From Enterobacter chengduensis (GTDB lineage Bacteria; Pseudomonadota; Gammaproteobacteria; Enterobacterales; Enterobacteriaceae): DNA of 64,000 nt. The translations under genes and the position numbers were made by a program. Shown piece by piece: positions 47,097 through 57,085 of this stretch (positions are counted from its first letter, which is position 1; each line of letters opens with the position of its first letter). Under the pieces are notes generated by a model, which worked only from the letters and a program-made list of their open reading frames with translations, was not told the origin of the DNA and did not search any database. The stretch lies in NCBI RefSeq assembly GCF_001984825.2, contig NZ_CP043318.1, positions 3,906,001 through 3,970,000 of the forward strand, written 5' to 3'.

Positions 47097-48752
47097 ATGC
47101 TGAACACACCCGCCGACAAATACACGCCTTATCCTACGCTTTCCCTGTCCGACCGCCGCTGGCCGGAGCAATGCATCACCCGCGCGCCGCGCTGGCTCTC
47201 CACCGACCTGCGCGACGGCAACCAGGCCCTTGCCGAGCCGATGGACAGCGCGCGCAAGCTGCAGTTCTGGGAACTGCTGCTGAGCTGCGGGTTTAAGGAG
47301 ATTGAGGTCGCCTTTCCTTCCGCCTCGCAGACGGACTTCAACTTTGTCCGCCAGCTGATTGAAGAGAACCGCATCCCGGATGACGTCACGATTCAGGTGT
47401 TGACCCAGGCGCGGGACGATCTTATCCATCGCACTTTCGAATCCCTGCGCGGCGCGAAGCAGGCCACCGTCCATCTGTACAACGCCACCGCCCCGCTTTT
47501 CCGCCGCCTGGTGTTCGGCATGGAAAAGGCGCAAATCGTCGAGCTGGCAACGCGTTCTACCCGCCTTATTCGTCAACTGTGTGAAGAGAACCCGGATACC
47601 CGCTGGCAGTATGAGTATTCCCCGGAAACCTTCTGCTTTACCGAGCCGGAGTTTGCGCTGGAGATTTGTGAAGCCGTGGCGGAGATCTGGCAGCCGTGCG
47701 ACGCGCGTCCAATGATCGTCAACTTGCCTGCCACCGTGGAGGTGAACACGCCGAACGTCTATGCCGATCGGATTGAGTATTTCTGTCGCCACTTCAGCCG
47801 CCGCCGCGACGTCTGCATCAGCGTGCATCCGCATAACGACCGCGGTACCGCCGTCGCCAGCGCCGAGCTGGCCGTGATGGCGGGCGCAGATCGCGTCGAG
47901 GGCTGCCTGTTTGGTAACGGGGAGCGCACGGGTAACGTCTGCCTGGTGACGCTGGCGATGAACCTCTACAGCCAGGGCATTAGCCCGAATCTGGACTTTA
48001 GCGATATGAACCGGGTGGTGGAAGCGGTGGAAACCTGCAACCAGCTGCCGGTGCACCCGCGCCATCCGTGGGCAGGACGGCTGGCCTATACCGCCTTCTC
48101 CGGCTCGCACCAGGACGCGATCAAAAAAGGTTTTGATGCCCGCAGGCCTGGCGAGCGCTGGGAGATGCCCTACCTGCCCGTCGATCCGCAGGATATCGGC
48201 TGTACCTATGAAGCGGTGATCCGCGTGAACAGCCAGTCAGGAAAAAGCGGCAGCGCATGGCTTATCGAGCAAAACCATGGGCTGAAATTACCCCGCGCCC
48301 TGCAGCAGGATTTCAGCCAGCACGTACAGCAGGAAACCGATCGCCACGGCAAAGAGATGACGCAAAACGCGCTGTGGCAGCTGTTCCGCGCCCGCTACGG
48401 GCTGGTGGCAACGCCGCCGCTTGCGCTGCAATCCTATCGCAGCGAGGGCCAGCAGGACGGCCAGCTGCGTTTGACGGCCAGTGTCGTCACGCAGGAGGGG
48501 ACGCGTCAGCTTGAAGGCCAGGGTAACGGCCTGCTTTCCGCCGCCGCTCACGGCATTAGCCGCTGGGTCGACGCGCCGTTTGTGATTAAGGACTATCACG
48601 AGCATACGTTAGGCGAGCGCAGCGACAGCCGTTCCGTGGCGTATATTCGCTGCCTGTTCCAGGACGGCACCAGCCGCTGGGGCGTGGGCATTGACAGCGA
48701 CGTCTCGCGCGCCTCGCTTCAGGCGCTTTTTAATGCGGTTAGCTGTCTTTGA
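47097..48752 (+). CDS. 2-isopropylmalate synthase, LeuA type 2
   Basis: The 551-residue enzyme condenses acetyl-CoA with 2-ketoisovalerate in leucine synthesis. The catalytic TIM barrel shows STDLRDGNQALAEPM, the metal-binding SVHPHNDRGT and GCLFGNGERTGNVCL, followed by a C-terminal LeuA regulatory domain. It is the longer actinobacterial/fungal-type LeuA, distinct from the leuABCD enzyme. The ATG at 47097 has ACAGGAG upstream. It overlaps the 3' end of an AraC gene by 14 bp. Confidence 0.9.
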   Translation: MLNTPADKYTPYPTLSLSDRRWPEQCITRAPRWLSTDLRDGNQALAEPMDSARKLQFWELLLSCGFKEIEVAFPSASQTDFNFVRQLIEENRIPDDVTIQVLTQARDDLIHRTFESLRGAKQATVHLYNATAPLFRRLVFGMEKAQIVELATRSTRLIRQLCEENPDTRWQYEYSPETFCFTEPEFALEICEAVAEIWQPCDARPMIVNLPATVEVNTPNVYADRIEYFCRHFSRRRDVCISVHPHNDRGTAVASAELAVMAGADRVEGCLFGNGERTGNVCLVTLAMNLYSQGISPNLDFSDMNRVVEAVETCNQLPVHPRHPWAGRLAYTAFSGSHQDAIKKGFDARRPGERWEMPYLPVDPQDIGCTYEAVIRVNSQSGKSGSAWLIEQNHGLKLPRALQQDFSQHVQQETDRHGKEMTQNALWQLFRARYGLVATPPLALQSYRSEGQQDGQLRLTASVVTQEGTRQLEGQGNGLLSAAAHGISRWVDAPFVIKDYHEHTLGERSDSRSVAYIRCLFQDGTSRWGVGIDSDVSRASLQALFNAVSCL

Positions 48753-49503
48753 AGTATTCGCTGGGTGAAATGCCCATCACCCGGCGGAACATGGCCGTAA
48801 AGGCGCTGTGGCTACCGTAACCGAGATCCAGCGCCACGCGAAGTACCGGCTGGCCCTGCGCCAGCCGCTGTAGCGCCTCCAGCAGACGCGCCCTTCTCAA
48901 CCACTCACCGTAGCTCAATCCCGTCTGCTGCTGAAAATGGCGGTTCATCGTGCGCTCGCTCATGTTCATCATGCTCGCGGCCTGCACGCTGCTCCAGCTC
49001 TCCCCCGCGTTTTGCCGAATTTGCAGGCACAGGTGACGTAACGCCTCGCTTTCCGGCTCAGGCAGATGAAACGGCAGCACCGGCATAGTGCGGATTTCAT
49101 CGAGAATGAGCTCATAGACGCGTTCATCCCGGCTTCCGGGCGAGTACGATTCAGGTAAAGCAAGGGCGGCGAGGATCAGCTCACGCAGCAGCGGGGAGAT
49201 CTGCACGATCTGGCAGGTGGCCGGAAGATCGGCCCGCGCCAGCGGATCGATAAACAGCGTACGCGCCGCCACGTTGCCGGTGATGCGCAGGGAATGCTGC
49301 GTGCCCGCCGGCAGCCAGACGCCGCGGCCGGGCGGAACCACCCAGCAGCCCGATGCGGTATCTACCCGTACCACGCCGCTCAGGGCGTGCAGCAGCTGCG
49401 CGCAGTCGTGCTTGTGCCAGGGTTCGCGGTCACCGTGAACGTAGTCATGGGCAAACGGAACGAGGGGGCGATGGGTAAAGGAGAACGTAGACGTTGTGGT
49501 CAT
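48739..49503 (-). CDS. AraC-family regulator
   Basis: The 254-residue protein has an N-terminal cupin (HGDREPWHKHDCAQLLHA, PPGRGVWLPAGTQHSL) and a C-terminal double helix-turn-helix (SSVQAASMMNMSERTMNRHF; VALDLGYGSHSAFTAMFRR). It resembles NimR/YpdC-type regulators. Convergent to the leuA-like gene, so it may or may not control it. Confidence 0.9.
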   Translation of the reverse strand: MTTTSTFSFTHRPLVPFAHDYVHGDREPWHKHDCAQLLHALSGVVRVDTASGCWVVPPGRGVWLPAGTQHSLRITGNVAARTLFIDPLARADLPATCQIVQISPLLRELILAALALPESYSPGSRDERVYELILDEIRTMPVLPFHLPEPESEALRHLCLQIRQNAGESWSSVQAASMMNMSERTMNRHFQQQTGLSYGEWLRRARLLEALQRLAQGQPVLRVALDLGYGSHSAFTAMFRRVMGISPSEYFKDS

Positions 49504-49513
49504 GGGCTAAACA

Positions 49514-49547
49514 ACCCTCACCCTACCCTCTCCCGGAGGGAGAGGGA
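49514..49547. repeat. CCTCACCC/CCCTCTCCC palindromic repeat, second locus
   Basis: CCCTCACCCTACCCTCTCCC then GGAGGGAGAGGG, just past the luxS stop. It probably serves as the luxS terminator. Confidence 0.75.
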
Positions 49548-49556
49548 AAAGGTGCA

Positions 49557-50072
49557 CTAGATGTGCAGTTCCTGCAGTTTTTCTTTCGGCAGGGCCAGCT
49601 CTTCGTTGCTGTTCACGCGAACATCACGCTCGATGATGTGGCGCGCGATCTCCTGCGCTTCTTCCAGCGAGTGCATCTGGTAAGTCCCGCACTGGTAAAC
49701 GTTCAGCTCAGGGATCTGGTTCTGCTCTTTCACCTTCAGCACGTCTTCCATCGCCGCTTTCCACGCGTCAGCAACGCGTTTCTCTTCCGGTTGACCGATC
49801 AGGCTCATGTAGAAACCGGTACGGCAGCCCATCGGGGAGATATCGATGATCTCAACGCCGTTGCCGTTCAGGTGGTCACGCATGAAACCCGCGAACAGGT
49901 GTTCCAGCGTATGAATGCCTTTCTCCGGCATCACTTCTTTGTTCGGCACGCAGAAACGCAGATCGAAGACGGTGATCGTGTCGCCGTGCGGGGTATGCAT
50001 GGTCTTCGCCACGCGGACTGCAGGTGCTTCCATACGGGTATGGTCGACAGTAAAGCTATCTAATAACGGCAT
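49557..50072 (-). CDS. luxS: S-ribosylhomocysteine lyase LuxS
   Basis: The 171-residue enzyme cleaves S-ribosylhomocysteine to homocysteine and the AI-2 precursor DPD. The metal ligands are visible in [10 protein letters not shown] and [10 protein letters not shown], and the catalytic cysteine in [11 protein letters not shown]. Length equals E. coli LuxS. The divergent micA sRNA begins 71 bp upstream of its start. Confidence 0.98.
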   Translation of the reverse strand: MPLLDSFTVDHTRMEAPAVRVAKTMHTPHGDTITVFDLRFCVPNKEVMPEKGIHTLEHLFAGFMRDHLNGNGVEIIDISPMGCRTGFYMSLIGQPEEKRVADAWKAAMEDVLKVKEQNQIPELNVYQCGTYQMHSLEEAQEIARHIIERDVRVNSNEELALPKEKLQELHI

Positions 50073-50110
50073 ACGTCACCTCCGATAGTGATTTTTTTTA
50101 AAATAAACTG

Positions 50111-50137
50111 AACTCTTCTACACAATGCGCGTCTGAG
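50111..50137 (+). promoter_or_regulatory. Sigma-E promoter of micA
   Basis: GAACTC (50111-50116), a 16-bp spacer and TCTGA (50133-50137) match the RpoE consensus, placing the start at about 50144. Confidence 0.85.
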
Positions 50138-50143
50138 TATATG

Positions 50144-50222
50144 AAAGACGCGCATTTGTTATCATCATCCCTGAATTCAGAGATGTATATTTTGGCCACA
50201 GCGATGTGGCCTTTTTCTTTTC
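50144..50222 (+). ncRNA. micA: MicA small RNA
   Basis: The sequence starts GAAAGACGCGCATTTGTTAT and ends with a GGCCACA/TGTGGCC hairpin plus TTTTTCTTTT, as in E. coli MicA. It lies between luxS and gshA on the strand opposite to both, its conserved place. MicA is RpoE-induced, uses Hfq and represses ompA and other envelope mRNAs. The seed region is preserved; only the terminator-loop bases vary. Confidence 0.95.
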
Positions 50223-50225
50223 TGC

Positions 50226-51770
50226 TTAGGCCTGCTTCGCCAGAAACGCCTCAAACGACTCGGTATCCGCCGCTTCAACCTCTTTCTGACGCACCACGGA
50301 CGCATCGCGTTCCGCTGCAAAATCCGCTTCGCTAAGCACTTCTAACGGCTCCTGCATCAGCATCTCACGGTACTCCGCTGAGAGTGAACGCCCCGTGCCG
50401 CCAATGCCCCGATCGATCATAGAACGCAGAATGCGTGCTGAGAACGTCAGTTCAGGGTTATCAAAACATTCCACCAGCTGGTCGCAGATCTGTTGATAGG
50501 CATCGCCGCCGTCAATGCTGTCCATTGTTCGGGCAACGCGCTTCAGGTCACGGAACAGATCTTTGCCCACTTTGGTCAGCGGGAACTGTGCCGTTTCGCA
50601 GCCAATGCCGAGCGTCAGGCCCGGTTTACGCCCTTCCAGAATCACGCGGTTCCAGTTTGTACGGGTACAGAGCAGCTCGTCCGAGCTCATTTCCGGCGCA
50701 TCCGCCAGCACGCACCAGACCATAAACAGATCCAGGAAGCGAACCTGCTGCTCATCAACGCCAATCGGTGAGAACGGGTTGATATCCAGCGAGCGTACTT
50801 CAATGTATTCGATCCCGCCGCGCTGCAGCGCATCCGACGGCGTTTCACCGCTGCGCGTCACGCGCTTAGGACGAATGGGCGCATAAAGCTCGTTTTCAAT
50901 CTGCAGCACGTTGCTGTTGATCTGCAGGCGCTTGCCGTCTTTTTCGAGGCCGATTTTCTCGTACTCTTCCGACGGCGTTTTGATCGCCCGCTTCAATCCT
51001 GCCACATATTCGTGCAATTCGTTAAACGTAATACCGAGATTGCTTTGCGATTTATTGGTATAGCCGAGATCGCTCAGGCGCAGAGAGGTGGCGTACGGGA
51101 GATAGTACATCCCACACTCGGTCTTCTCGAACGGCAGCGTGGTCGGTTTCCCCTGCAGGAACGAAGAGCAAATGGCAGGTGACGCGCCAAAGAGATATGG
51201 GATCACCCAGCCGAAACGGTAATAGTTGCGGATCAGGCGGAAGTAACCCGCTGAAATCGCATCTTTGTCCGTTTCACCGCATTTTGCCTGCCAGAAGGCC
51301 ATAGGCAGCGAGAAGTTATAATGCACGCCCGAGATGGTTTGCATCAACGCGCCGTAGCGGTTTTTCAGCCCTTCGCGATAGAGCGTTTTCAGCCGACCGA
51401 TATTTGACGTGCCGTACTGCGCCAGTTCAATATCCTGGCCCTGCTCGATATAGCACGGCATGCTGAGGGGCCACATACGTTCGTCGCCCAGGTTGCGCGC
51501 GGTGTAGCGATGGATATCGCGCATGATCGTCAGCATATGATCAATATTACCCTCTACTGGCGTAATGAACTCCAGCAGCGCTTCAGCGAAATCGGTTGTG
51601 ATCCATTTATGTGTCAGCGCCGAGCCTAACGCCTTCGGGTGACCCGTCGTCGCTAAACTACCGTCCGCGTTAACGCGCAGCGTTTCACGCTCAAGACCAC
51701 GCTGAATACCCTTCAGAGCCTGAGGGTGGTTTTCCAGCCAGGCCAGCGCCTGAGATACGTCCGGGATCAA
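50226..51770 (-). CDS. gshA: Glutamate-cysteine ligase GshA
   Basis: The 514-residue enzyme catalyses the first step of glutathione synthesis. Family motifs are visible in [39 protein letters not shown] and [14 protein letters not shown]. Length is close to the 518 of E. coli. Confidence 0.97.
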   Translation of the reverse strand: MIPDVSQALAWLENHPQALKGIQRGLERETLRVNADGSLATTGHPKALGSALTHKWITTDFAEALLEFITPVEGNIDHMLTIMRDIHRYTARNLGDERMWPLSMPCYIEQGQDIELAQYGTSNIGRLKTLYREGLKNRYGALMQTISGVHYNFSLPMAFWQAKCGETDKDAISAGYFRLIRNYYRFGWVIPYLFGASPAICSSFLQGKPTTLPFEKTECGMYYLPYATSLRLSDLGYTNKSQSNLGITFNELHEYVAGLKRAIKTPSEEYEKIGLEKDGKRLQINSNVLQIENELYAPIRPKRVTRSGETPSDALQRGGIEYIEVRSLDINPFSPIGVDEQQVRFLDLFMVWCVLADAPEMSSDELLCTRTNWNRVILEGRKPGLTLGIGCETAQFPLTKVGKDLFRDLKRVARTMDSIDGGDAYQQICDQLVECFDNPELTFSARILRSMIDRGIGGTGRSLSAEYREMLMQEPLEVLSEADFAAERDASVVRQKEVEAADTESFEAFLAKQA

Positions 51771-51853
51771 ATTGACCTCCCGCCTGTCAAAGTAATGTTA
51801 CTCAGCATAATTGTAATGGTTGACGATTGAAGGTCGCGTATTCATTCCACCAA

Positions 51854-52282
51854 TTAGTGCCACCACGTCATACCCTGTAGTGTTGCCCACGCCACGAGAA
51901 CATAGCGCAACGCCTTGCCAAGGCACAAAAAAAAGAGCACCGGTCCCCAGGAGATGCGCATCCATCCCGCCAGCAGACACAGTAAATCGCCTATTACAGG
52001 CATCCAGCTTAATAACAGCGTGGCAGCGCCATAGCGTTTTAGCCAGCCGACTGCCTTTTCCTGCCAGCGCGATTTTTCGCGCAGCGGAAAGAAACGCCCA
52101 AGAATAACGTTAGTCAGCCCTCCAAGGCTATTACCCATTGTTGCTATTAATACAAGCAGCCAGGGCTGACTCACGCCGGACAACAGCATCGCCACCAGCA
52201 TCACTTCCGAATTGCCCGGTAACAGCGTGGCGCTTAAAAAACTGCTGGCGAATAATGAGGCGAGTGACAGCGCGTCACTCAC
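51854..52282 (-). CDS. yqaA: DedA/SNARE-associated-like membrane protein YqaA
   Basis: This 142-residue membrane protein has ATLLPGNSEVMLVAML, GNSLGGLTNVILGRFF and ATLLLSWMPVIGDLLCLLAG, the VTT/DedA-type domain. It overlaps yqaB by 4 bp as in E. coli. Confidence 0.93.
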   Translation of the reverse strand: MSDALSLASLFASSFLSATLLPGNSEVMLVAMLLSGVSQPWLLVLIATMGNSLGGLTNVILGRFFPLREKSRWQEKAVGWLKRYGAATLLLSWMPVIGDLLCLLAGWMRISWGPVLFFLCLGKALRYVLVAWATLQGMTWWH

Positions 52283-52845
52283 AGTAAGCGCACATCCACC
52301 GCATCCATTCCGGCATCACGCGCGGCCTGGATACCAAAATCGGCATCTTCAAACACGACGCATTTTGCCGCCGGGACGCCCATTAATTCTGCGCAGAGCA
52401 GGAAGGTGTCCGGTGCGGGCTTGTGACGTTTAACATGATCGGCGGCAACCACGGCAGAAAAATAGTGGCGCAGGCCAAGATGGTTGAGTAATGCTTCTGA
52501 AATCGCGCTCTCGCTGCCCGTGCCGACAGACATAGGACGACGTCCGTGCCACGCTTTAACCACGTCAATGAGGGGTAAAGGTTGTACGGTATCTAACAGT
52601 ATGGCTTTTACCGCATCGGTTTTTTCACGCGCGAGCAGGTGCGGGTCGAGATCGGCCTGATTCAGTTCAATCACGGCCTGCGCAATACGCCAGGTGGGAG
52701 AGCCGTTGAGGGCGATCATCGCCTGCAAATCGAAACGCATACCGTAGCGGCCCAGGACCTCGGTCCAGGCTTGACGATGCGTGGGTTCGGTATCCAGCAG
52801 GGTGCCATCCATATCGAAGATCAAACCGTCATACTGTGCGTACAT
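52279..52845 (-). CDS. yqaB: HAD phosphatase YqaB
   Basis: This 188-residue HAD hydrolase has motif I DMDGTLLDTEP, motif II SVGTGS, lysine in HVKRHKPAPDTF and motif III VFEDADFGIQAARDAGMD. E. coli YqaB dephosphorylates fructose-1-phosphate and 6-phosphogluconate. Confidence 0.96.
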   Translation of the reverse strand: MYAQYDGLIFDMDGTLLDTEPTHRQAWTEVLGRYGMRFDLQAMIALNGSPTWRIAQAVIELNQADLDPHLLAREKTDAVKAILLDTVQPLPLIDVVKAWHGRRPMSVGTGSESAISEALLNHLGLRHYFSAVVAADHVKRHKPAPDTFLLCAELMGVPAAKCVVFEDADFGIQAARDAGMDAVDVRLL

Positions 52846-52970
52846 CGTGCTCTCGCTAAACGATTAACAAAGCATTACTTTATCGTAAATGGTGGTTTTT
52901 GTCGCTGACTGAGAAGTGATAACTACGAGAGTGATTAAGAACTAAACATCGAAGGGAATAACAGAAGAGA

Positions 52971-53103
52971 TGGTGCATCCGGGAGGATTACTCGGCTTAC
53001 GCCTCGCCCTGCGGGCCGTTGATAAAGCAACGTTATCCTCCCTGGTGCTTGCGATTAACTCGCAGACCTTGAAACAACAGCGTGGCTGTTATCTCGGAGA
53101 ATA
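52971..53103 (-). ncRNA. RtT-like tail of the arginine tRNA operon
   Basis: After the last tRNA-Arg (minus strand), 114 nt of hairpin-rich sequence (GCCCGCAGGGCGAGGC, TTGCTTTATCAACG) end in an exact 19-nt copy of the tRNA 3' end (52971-52989), including CCA. Such 3'-tRNA repeats following a tRNA operon are typical of RtT RNA elements described at tyrT. Period to the next tRNA is 133 bp versus 140-141 between the intact genes, so it may also be a decayed fourth tRNA. Confidence 0.5.
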
Positions 53104-53180
53104 TGGTGCATCCGGGAGGATTCGAACCTCCGACCGCTCGGTTCGTAGCCGAGTACTCTATCCAGCTGAGCTACGGATGC
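53104..53180 (-). tRNA. tRNA-Arg (anticodon ACG)
   Basis: The 77-nt gene reads GCATCCGTAGCTCAGCTGG at the 5' end, with anticodon loop CTACGAA and encoded CCA. This copy is identical to the other two and is the last of three. Confidence 0.97.
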
Positions 53181-53243
53181 ATCGGGATTTACTACTGTAC
53201 TGCTCGATACTCACATCACTCTAAAGCAATATGAAGTAATAGA

Positions 53244-53320
53244 TGGTGCATCCGGGAGGATTCGAACCTCCGACCGCTCGGTTCGTAGCCGAGTACTCTA
53301 TCCAGCTGAGCTACGGATGC
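53244..53320 (-). tRNA. tRNA-Arg (anticodon ACG)
   Basis: This is the middle of three identical 77-nt copies, cloverleaf intact with encoded CCA. It is spaced 140 bp from the previous copy with a near-identical spacer, indicating tandem duplication of the unit. Confidence 0.97.
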
Positions 53321-53384
53321 ATCGGGATTTACTACTGTACTGCTCGATATTCATATCACTTCGAAAGCAATATGAAGTAATAGA

Positions 53385-53461
53385 TGGTGCATCCGGGAGG
53401 ATTCGAACCTCCGACCGCTCGGTTCGTAGCCGAGTACTCTATCCAGCTGAGCTACGGATGC
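53385..53461 (-). tRNA. tRNA-Arg (anticodon ACG)
   Basis: This is the first of the three identical arginine tRNA genes in transcription order, directly after serV. Encoded CCA is present. Confidence 0.97.
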
Positions 53462-53465
53462 AAAA

Positions 53466-53558
53466 TGGCGGTGAGGCGGGGATTCGAACCCCGGATGCAG
53501 CTTTTGACCGCATACTCCCTTAGCAGGGGAGCGCCTTCAGCCTCTCGGCCACCTCACC
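53466..53558 (-). tRNA. serV: tRNA-Ser (anticodon GCU)
   Basis: The 93-nt class II tRNA reads GGTGAGGTGGCCGAGAGGCT, anticodon in CCTGCTAAGG, a long variable arm and encoded CCA. It heads the serV-arg operon four bases before the first tRNA-Arg. Confidence 0.97.
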
Positions 53559-53900
53559 ACACAACGCCTCTTTCGAGTGCTTCGAGTAACTCCTTAAGAG
53601 CTTCTCGTCACTGCGTGGCGCATATATTACTTTCTGGGACTTATAAGTCAAACAATTTTCCAAAAGCTTTTATCGTTTGCACAAATCACACGCAATTCGC
53701 ATGTAAAAGCCGCAAAGCGGGTGTTTTATAAGCGGATTTTGCAGCGTTCTTCTCAAAAAACGTATGCAGAAAAGAAGGGGTTGGGACGAGTTAAGGGTGT
53801 GGGACTGGTCAAAAAGAGAGCAATTGAAATGAAACGGTAACGTTGAGCAGGAAAAATGACGGGAGGGTTGCGTCTCGCCCGACAGCGAGACGCGACAATA
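53559..53900. promoter_or_regulatory. tRNA operon promoter and csrA 3' region
   Basis: No gene is seen. On the minus strand a promoter for serV is plausible: -35 TTGACT (53646-53651), a 16-bp spacer and -10 TAATAT (53624-53629), followed by a GC-rich discriminator (GCGCCACGCAG) typical of stringently controlled tRNA promoters. A GCGTCTCG/CGAGACGC hairpin at 53870-53893 lies just past the csrA stop and may terminate csrA. Confidence 0.6.
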
Positions 53901-54086
53901 TCAGTAACTGGACTGCTGGGATTTTTCAGCCTGGATACGCTGGTAGATCTCTTCACGGTGGACAGATACTTCTTTAGGAGCGTTAACACCAATACGTACC
54001 TGGTTACCCTTTACCCCTAAAACTGTCACGGTGACCTCATCCCCAATCATGAGGGTCTCACCAACTCGACGAGTCAGAATCAGCAT
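53901..54086 (-). CDS. csrA: Carbon storage regulator CsrA
   Basis: This 61-residue RNA-binding dimer starts [16 protein letters not shown] and includes the [20 protein letters not shown] core. It binds GGA motifs to control translation of glycogen, motility and biofilm genes. Position between alaS and serV is as in E. coli. Confidence 0.98.
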
Positions 54087-54280
54087 TCTTTGCTCCTTGA
54101 AAGATTAAAAGAGTCGGGTCTCTTGTATCCCGGCATTATCCATCATATAACGCCAAAAAGTAAGCGATGACAAACACGTAATGTGTAAGCAGTCACGGCA
54201 TCACATTCTGTTAAACGTAAGTTTAGCCGATATACACAAACTCAACCTGACTTTATCGTTATCGATAGCGCAGTGAACAA

Positions 54281-54308
54281 GACGCCATAACGTTACCGCT
54301 ATGGCGTC
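54281..54308 (-). terminator. Hairpin after alaS
   Basis: GACGCCATA pairs with TATGGCGTC around 10 nt, 19 bases past the alaS stop. T-content downstream is moderate, so csrA may receive some read-through. Confidence 0.65.
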
Positions 54309-54327
54309 TGCTTGTGCTTTGTAGTTA

Positions 54328-56955
54328 TTACAGTTTCGCGCTTACCCAGCTTTCAACGCTGGCCAATGCCGCAGGAAGTGCCGCCGCATCCGTACCACCG
54401 GCTTGCGCCATGTCCGGACGACCGCCACCTTTGCCGCCCACCTGCTGGGCGACCATACCAATCAGTTCCCCTGCTTTTACGCGGTCGGTCACATCCTTAG
54501 AGACGCCCGCAATCAGAGAAACCTTACCTTCTGCCACCGTCGCCAGCACGATAACGGTAGAACCAAGCTGGTTCTTGAGATCGTCGACCATAGTACGCAG
54601 CATCTTAGGCTCCACGCCCGCCAGATCGCTGACCAGCAGTTTGACGCCCTTAATGTCTACCGCCTTGCTGGAGAGGTTTGCACTCTCCTGCGCCGCAGCC
54701 TGCTCTTTCAGCTGCTGCAGCTCTTTTTCCAGCTGACGGGTACGTTCCAGCGCAACGCGCACTTTCTCGCCCAGGTTCTGGCTATCGCCCTTCAGCAGCT
54801 GCGCGATGTCGTGCAGCTGATCGCTCTGCGCATGCAGGCTGGCAATTGCGCCTTCGCCGGTTACCGCTTCAATACGGCGCACGCCAGCCGCCGTTCCCGA
54901 CTCGGAAACGATGCGGAACAGGCCGATATCACCGGTGCGCGAGGCGTGCGTACCGCCGCACAGCTCGGTGGAGAAGTCGCCCATGCTCAGTACGCGAACA
55001 CGTTCGTCATATTTCTCGCCGAACAGCGCCATCGCACCTTTTTTCTTCGCGTCCTCGAGATCCATGATATGGGTCTCGATTGGCAGGTTGCGACGGATCT
55101 GAGCGTTCACCAGATCCTCCACCGCACGGATTTCCGACGGCTTCATCGCTTCAAAGTGCGAGAAGTCGAAGCGCAGCACTTTGTCGTTAACCAGAGAACC
55201 TTTCTGTGCAACGTGGGTGCCCAGCACGTCGCGCAGGGCAGCGTGCATCAGGTGGGTTGCAGAGTGGTTCAGACGAATGCGCGCGCGGCGAGCTTCATCC
55301 ACGTTCGCCTGCACGCCTTCGCCCACTTTCAGCGAACCGGAAACCAGTTTGCCCTGGTGGCCAATCGCCTGACCGAATTTTTGAGTGTCGCTGACGCTGA
55401 AGCTAAAGCCATTGCCTTTCAGCTCGCCTTTATCGCCAACCTGGCCGCCGGATTCCGCATAGAACGGCGTTTTGTCCAGAATGACTACCGCATCCTGACC
55501 CGCGCTGATGCTGTCTACGGCTTTACCGTCAACAAACAGGGCGGTCACTTTGCCGGTCAGCTCCAGCGCCTCATAGCCTTTGAATTCAGACGCGCTATCA
55601 ACGCGGATCATCGCGTTGTAGTCCGCACCGAAACCGCTGGATTCACGCGCACGACGGCGCTGCTCTTCCATCGCGGCTTCGAAGCCCGCCTCGTCAACTT
55701 TAATGTTGCGCTCGCGGCAAACGTCCGCCGTCAGGTCAACCGGGAAGCCGTAGGTGTCGTAGAGACGGAAAGCGGTTTCGCCATCCAGCGTGTCGCCTTT
55801 CAGTTTTGCCAGCTCTTCGTCCAGCAGCGCCAGACCGCGCTCCAGCGTACGGGCAAACTGCTCTTCTTCGGTTTTCAGCACCTGCTCGACCTGCGCCTGC
55901 TGGCGTTTCAGCTCATCACCGGCAGCACCCATTACGCCAATCAGTGGCCCAACGAGCTTATAGAAGAAGGTGTCCTTCGCGCCCAGCATGTTGCCGTGAC
56001 GGATGGCACGGCGAATGATACGACGCAGCACGTAGCCACGGTTTTCATTCGACGGGATAACGCCGTCGGCAATCAGGAACGCACAGGAACGAATGTGGTC
56101 CGCGATAACGCGCAGCGATTTGTTGTTCAGATCGGTCGCGCCGGTCACGTCGGCAACGGCTTTGATCAGGGTGCTGAACAGGTCAATCTCATAGTTAGAG
56201 TTAACGTGCTGCAGTACCGCGGCAATACGCTCCAGACCCATACCGGTATCAACGGAAGGCTTCGGCAGCGGCTCCATCGTACCGTCGGCCTGACGGTTGA
56301 ACTGCATGAAGACGATGTTCCAGATCTCAATGTAGCGATCGCCGTCTTCTTCCGGGCTGCCTGGAGGACCGCCCCAGATGTGGTCGCCGTGATCGTAGAA
56401 GATCTCGGTGCACGGACCGCAAGGACCGGTGTCACCCATCTGCCAGAAGTTGTCAGACGCGTATGGCGCGCCTTTGTTATCACCGATGCGAATAATGCGC
56501 TCGCGCGGGATCCCGACTTCTTTTTCCCAGATTTCGTAGGCTTCGTCATCGGTTTCATAGACGGTAACCCACAGACGCTCTTTCGGCAGGTTGAACCAGT
56601 TTTCACCGGTCAGCAGTTCCCACGCATATTGAATGGCATCGTGTTTGAAGTAGTCGCCGAAGCTGAAGTTACCCAGCATTTCGAAGAAGGTGTGGTGACG
56701 CGCGGTGTAACCGACGTTTTCCAGGTCGTTGTGTTTACCGCCCGCACGCACGCAACGCTGTGAGGTTGTGGCGCGGGAATAATTACGCTTGTCGAGACCA
56801 AGGAACACATCCTTGAACTGGTTCATCCCGGCGTTGGTAAACAGCAGAGTCGGATCGTTGTTCGGTACCAGGGAGCTGCTGGCAACAACCTGGTGTCCCT
56901 TACTATGGAAAAAATCGAGAAACGCCTGACGGATCTCAGCGGTGCTCTTGCTCAT
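54328..56955 (-). CDS. alaS: Alanyl-tRNA synthetase
   Basis: This 875-residue class II enzyme has an aminoacylation domain ([39 protein letters not shown]), a tRNA-binding region, an editing domain with [11 protein letters not shown] and [13 protein letters not shown], and the C-Ala domain with coiled coil. One residue shorter than E. coli AlaS. Confidence 0.98.
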   Translation of the reverse strand: MSKSTAEIRQAFLDFFHSKGHQVVASSSLVPNNDPTLLFTNAGMNQFKDVFLGLDKRNYSRATTSQRCVRAGGKHNDLENVGYTARHHTFFEMLGNFSFGDYFKHDAIQYAWELLTGENWFNLPKERLWVTVYETDDEAYEIWEKEVGIPRERIIRIGDNKGAPYASDNFWQMGDTGPCGPCTEIFYDHGDHIWGGPPGSPEEDGDRYIEIWNIVFMQFNRQADGTMEPLPKPSVDTGMGLERIAAVLQHVNSNYEIDLFSTLIKAVADVTGATDLNNKSLRVIADHIRSCAFLIADGVIPSNENRGYVLRRIIRRAIRHGNMLGAKDTFFYKLVGPLIGVMGAAGDELKRQQAQVEQVLKTEEEQFARTLERGLALLDEELAKLKGDTLDGETAFRLYDTYGFPVDLTADVCRERNIKVDEAGFEAAMEEQRRRARESSGFGADYNAMIRVDSASEFKGYEALELTGKVTALFVDGKAVDSISAGQDAVVILDKTPFYAESGGQVGDKGELKGNGFSFSVSDTQKFGQAIGHQGKLVSGSLKVGEGVQANVDEARRARIRLNHSATHLMHAALRDVLGTHVAQKGSLVNDKVLRFDFSHFEAMKPSEIRAVEDLVNAQIRRNLPIETHIMDLEDAKKKGAMALFGEKYDERVRVLSMGDFSTELCGGTHASRTGDIGLFRIVSESGTAAGVRRIEAVTGEGAIASLHAQSDQLHDIAQLLKGDSQNLGEKVRVALERTRQLEKELQQLKEQAAAQESANLSSKAVDIKGVKLLVSDLAGVEPKMLRTMVDDLKNQLGSTVIVLATVAEGKVSLIAGVSKDVTDRVKAGELIGMVAQQVGGKGGGRPDMAQAGGTDAAALPAALASVESWVSAKL

Positions 56956-57085
56956 AATTATCCTGAAATCAAGCTAACGAAATGTCGCAGCCAGCCTGTC
57001 TCGGTAAACCGTTGGACAGACCAGCTACTGAAAAAGTGGGAATAAGATAAGTTTTCTTTGGAGGGAAGTAAAATCCCGCATGCGT

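Noticed and set aside
50190-50222. The GGCCACA hairpin considered as the gshA terminator
   Set aside because: The T-tract follows on the plus strand only, so it terminates MicA rather than the leftward gshA transcript.
53104-53461. The evenly spaced repeats considered as a CRISPR array
   Set aside because: They are three identical tRNA-Arg genes with cloverleaf structure and encoded CCA; spacers are similar to each other, not unique.
54403-56763. A 786-codon frame opposite alaS
   Set aside because: alaS is unambiguous on the other strand. The long antisense frame is explained by codon bias; no initiation signal or domain is seen.
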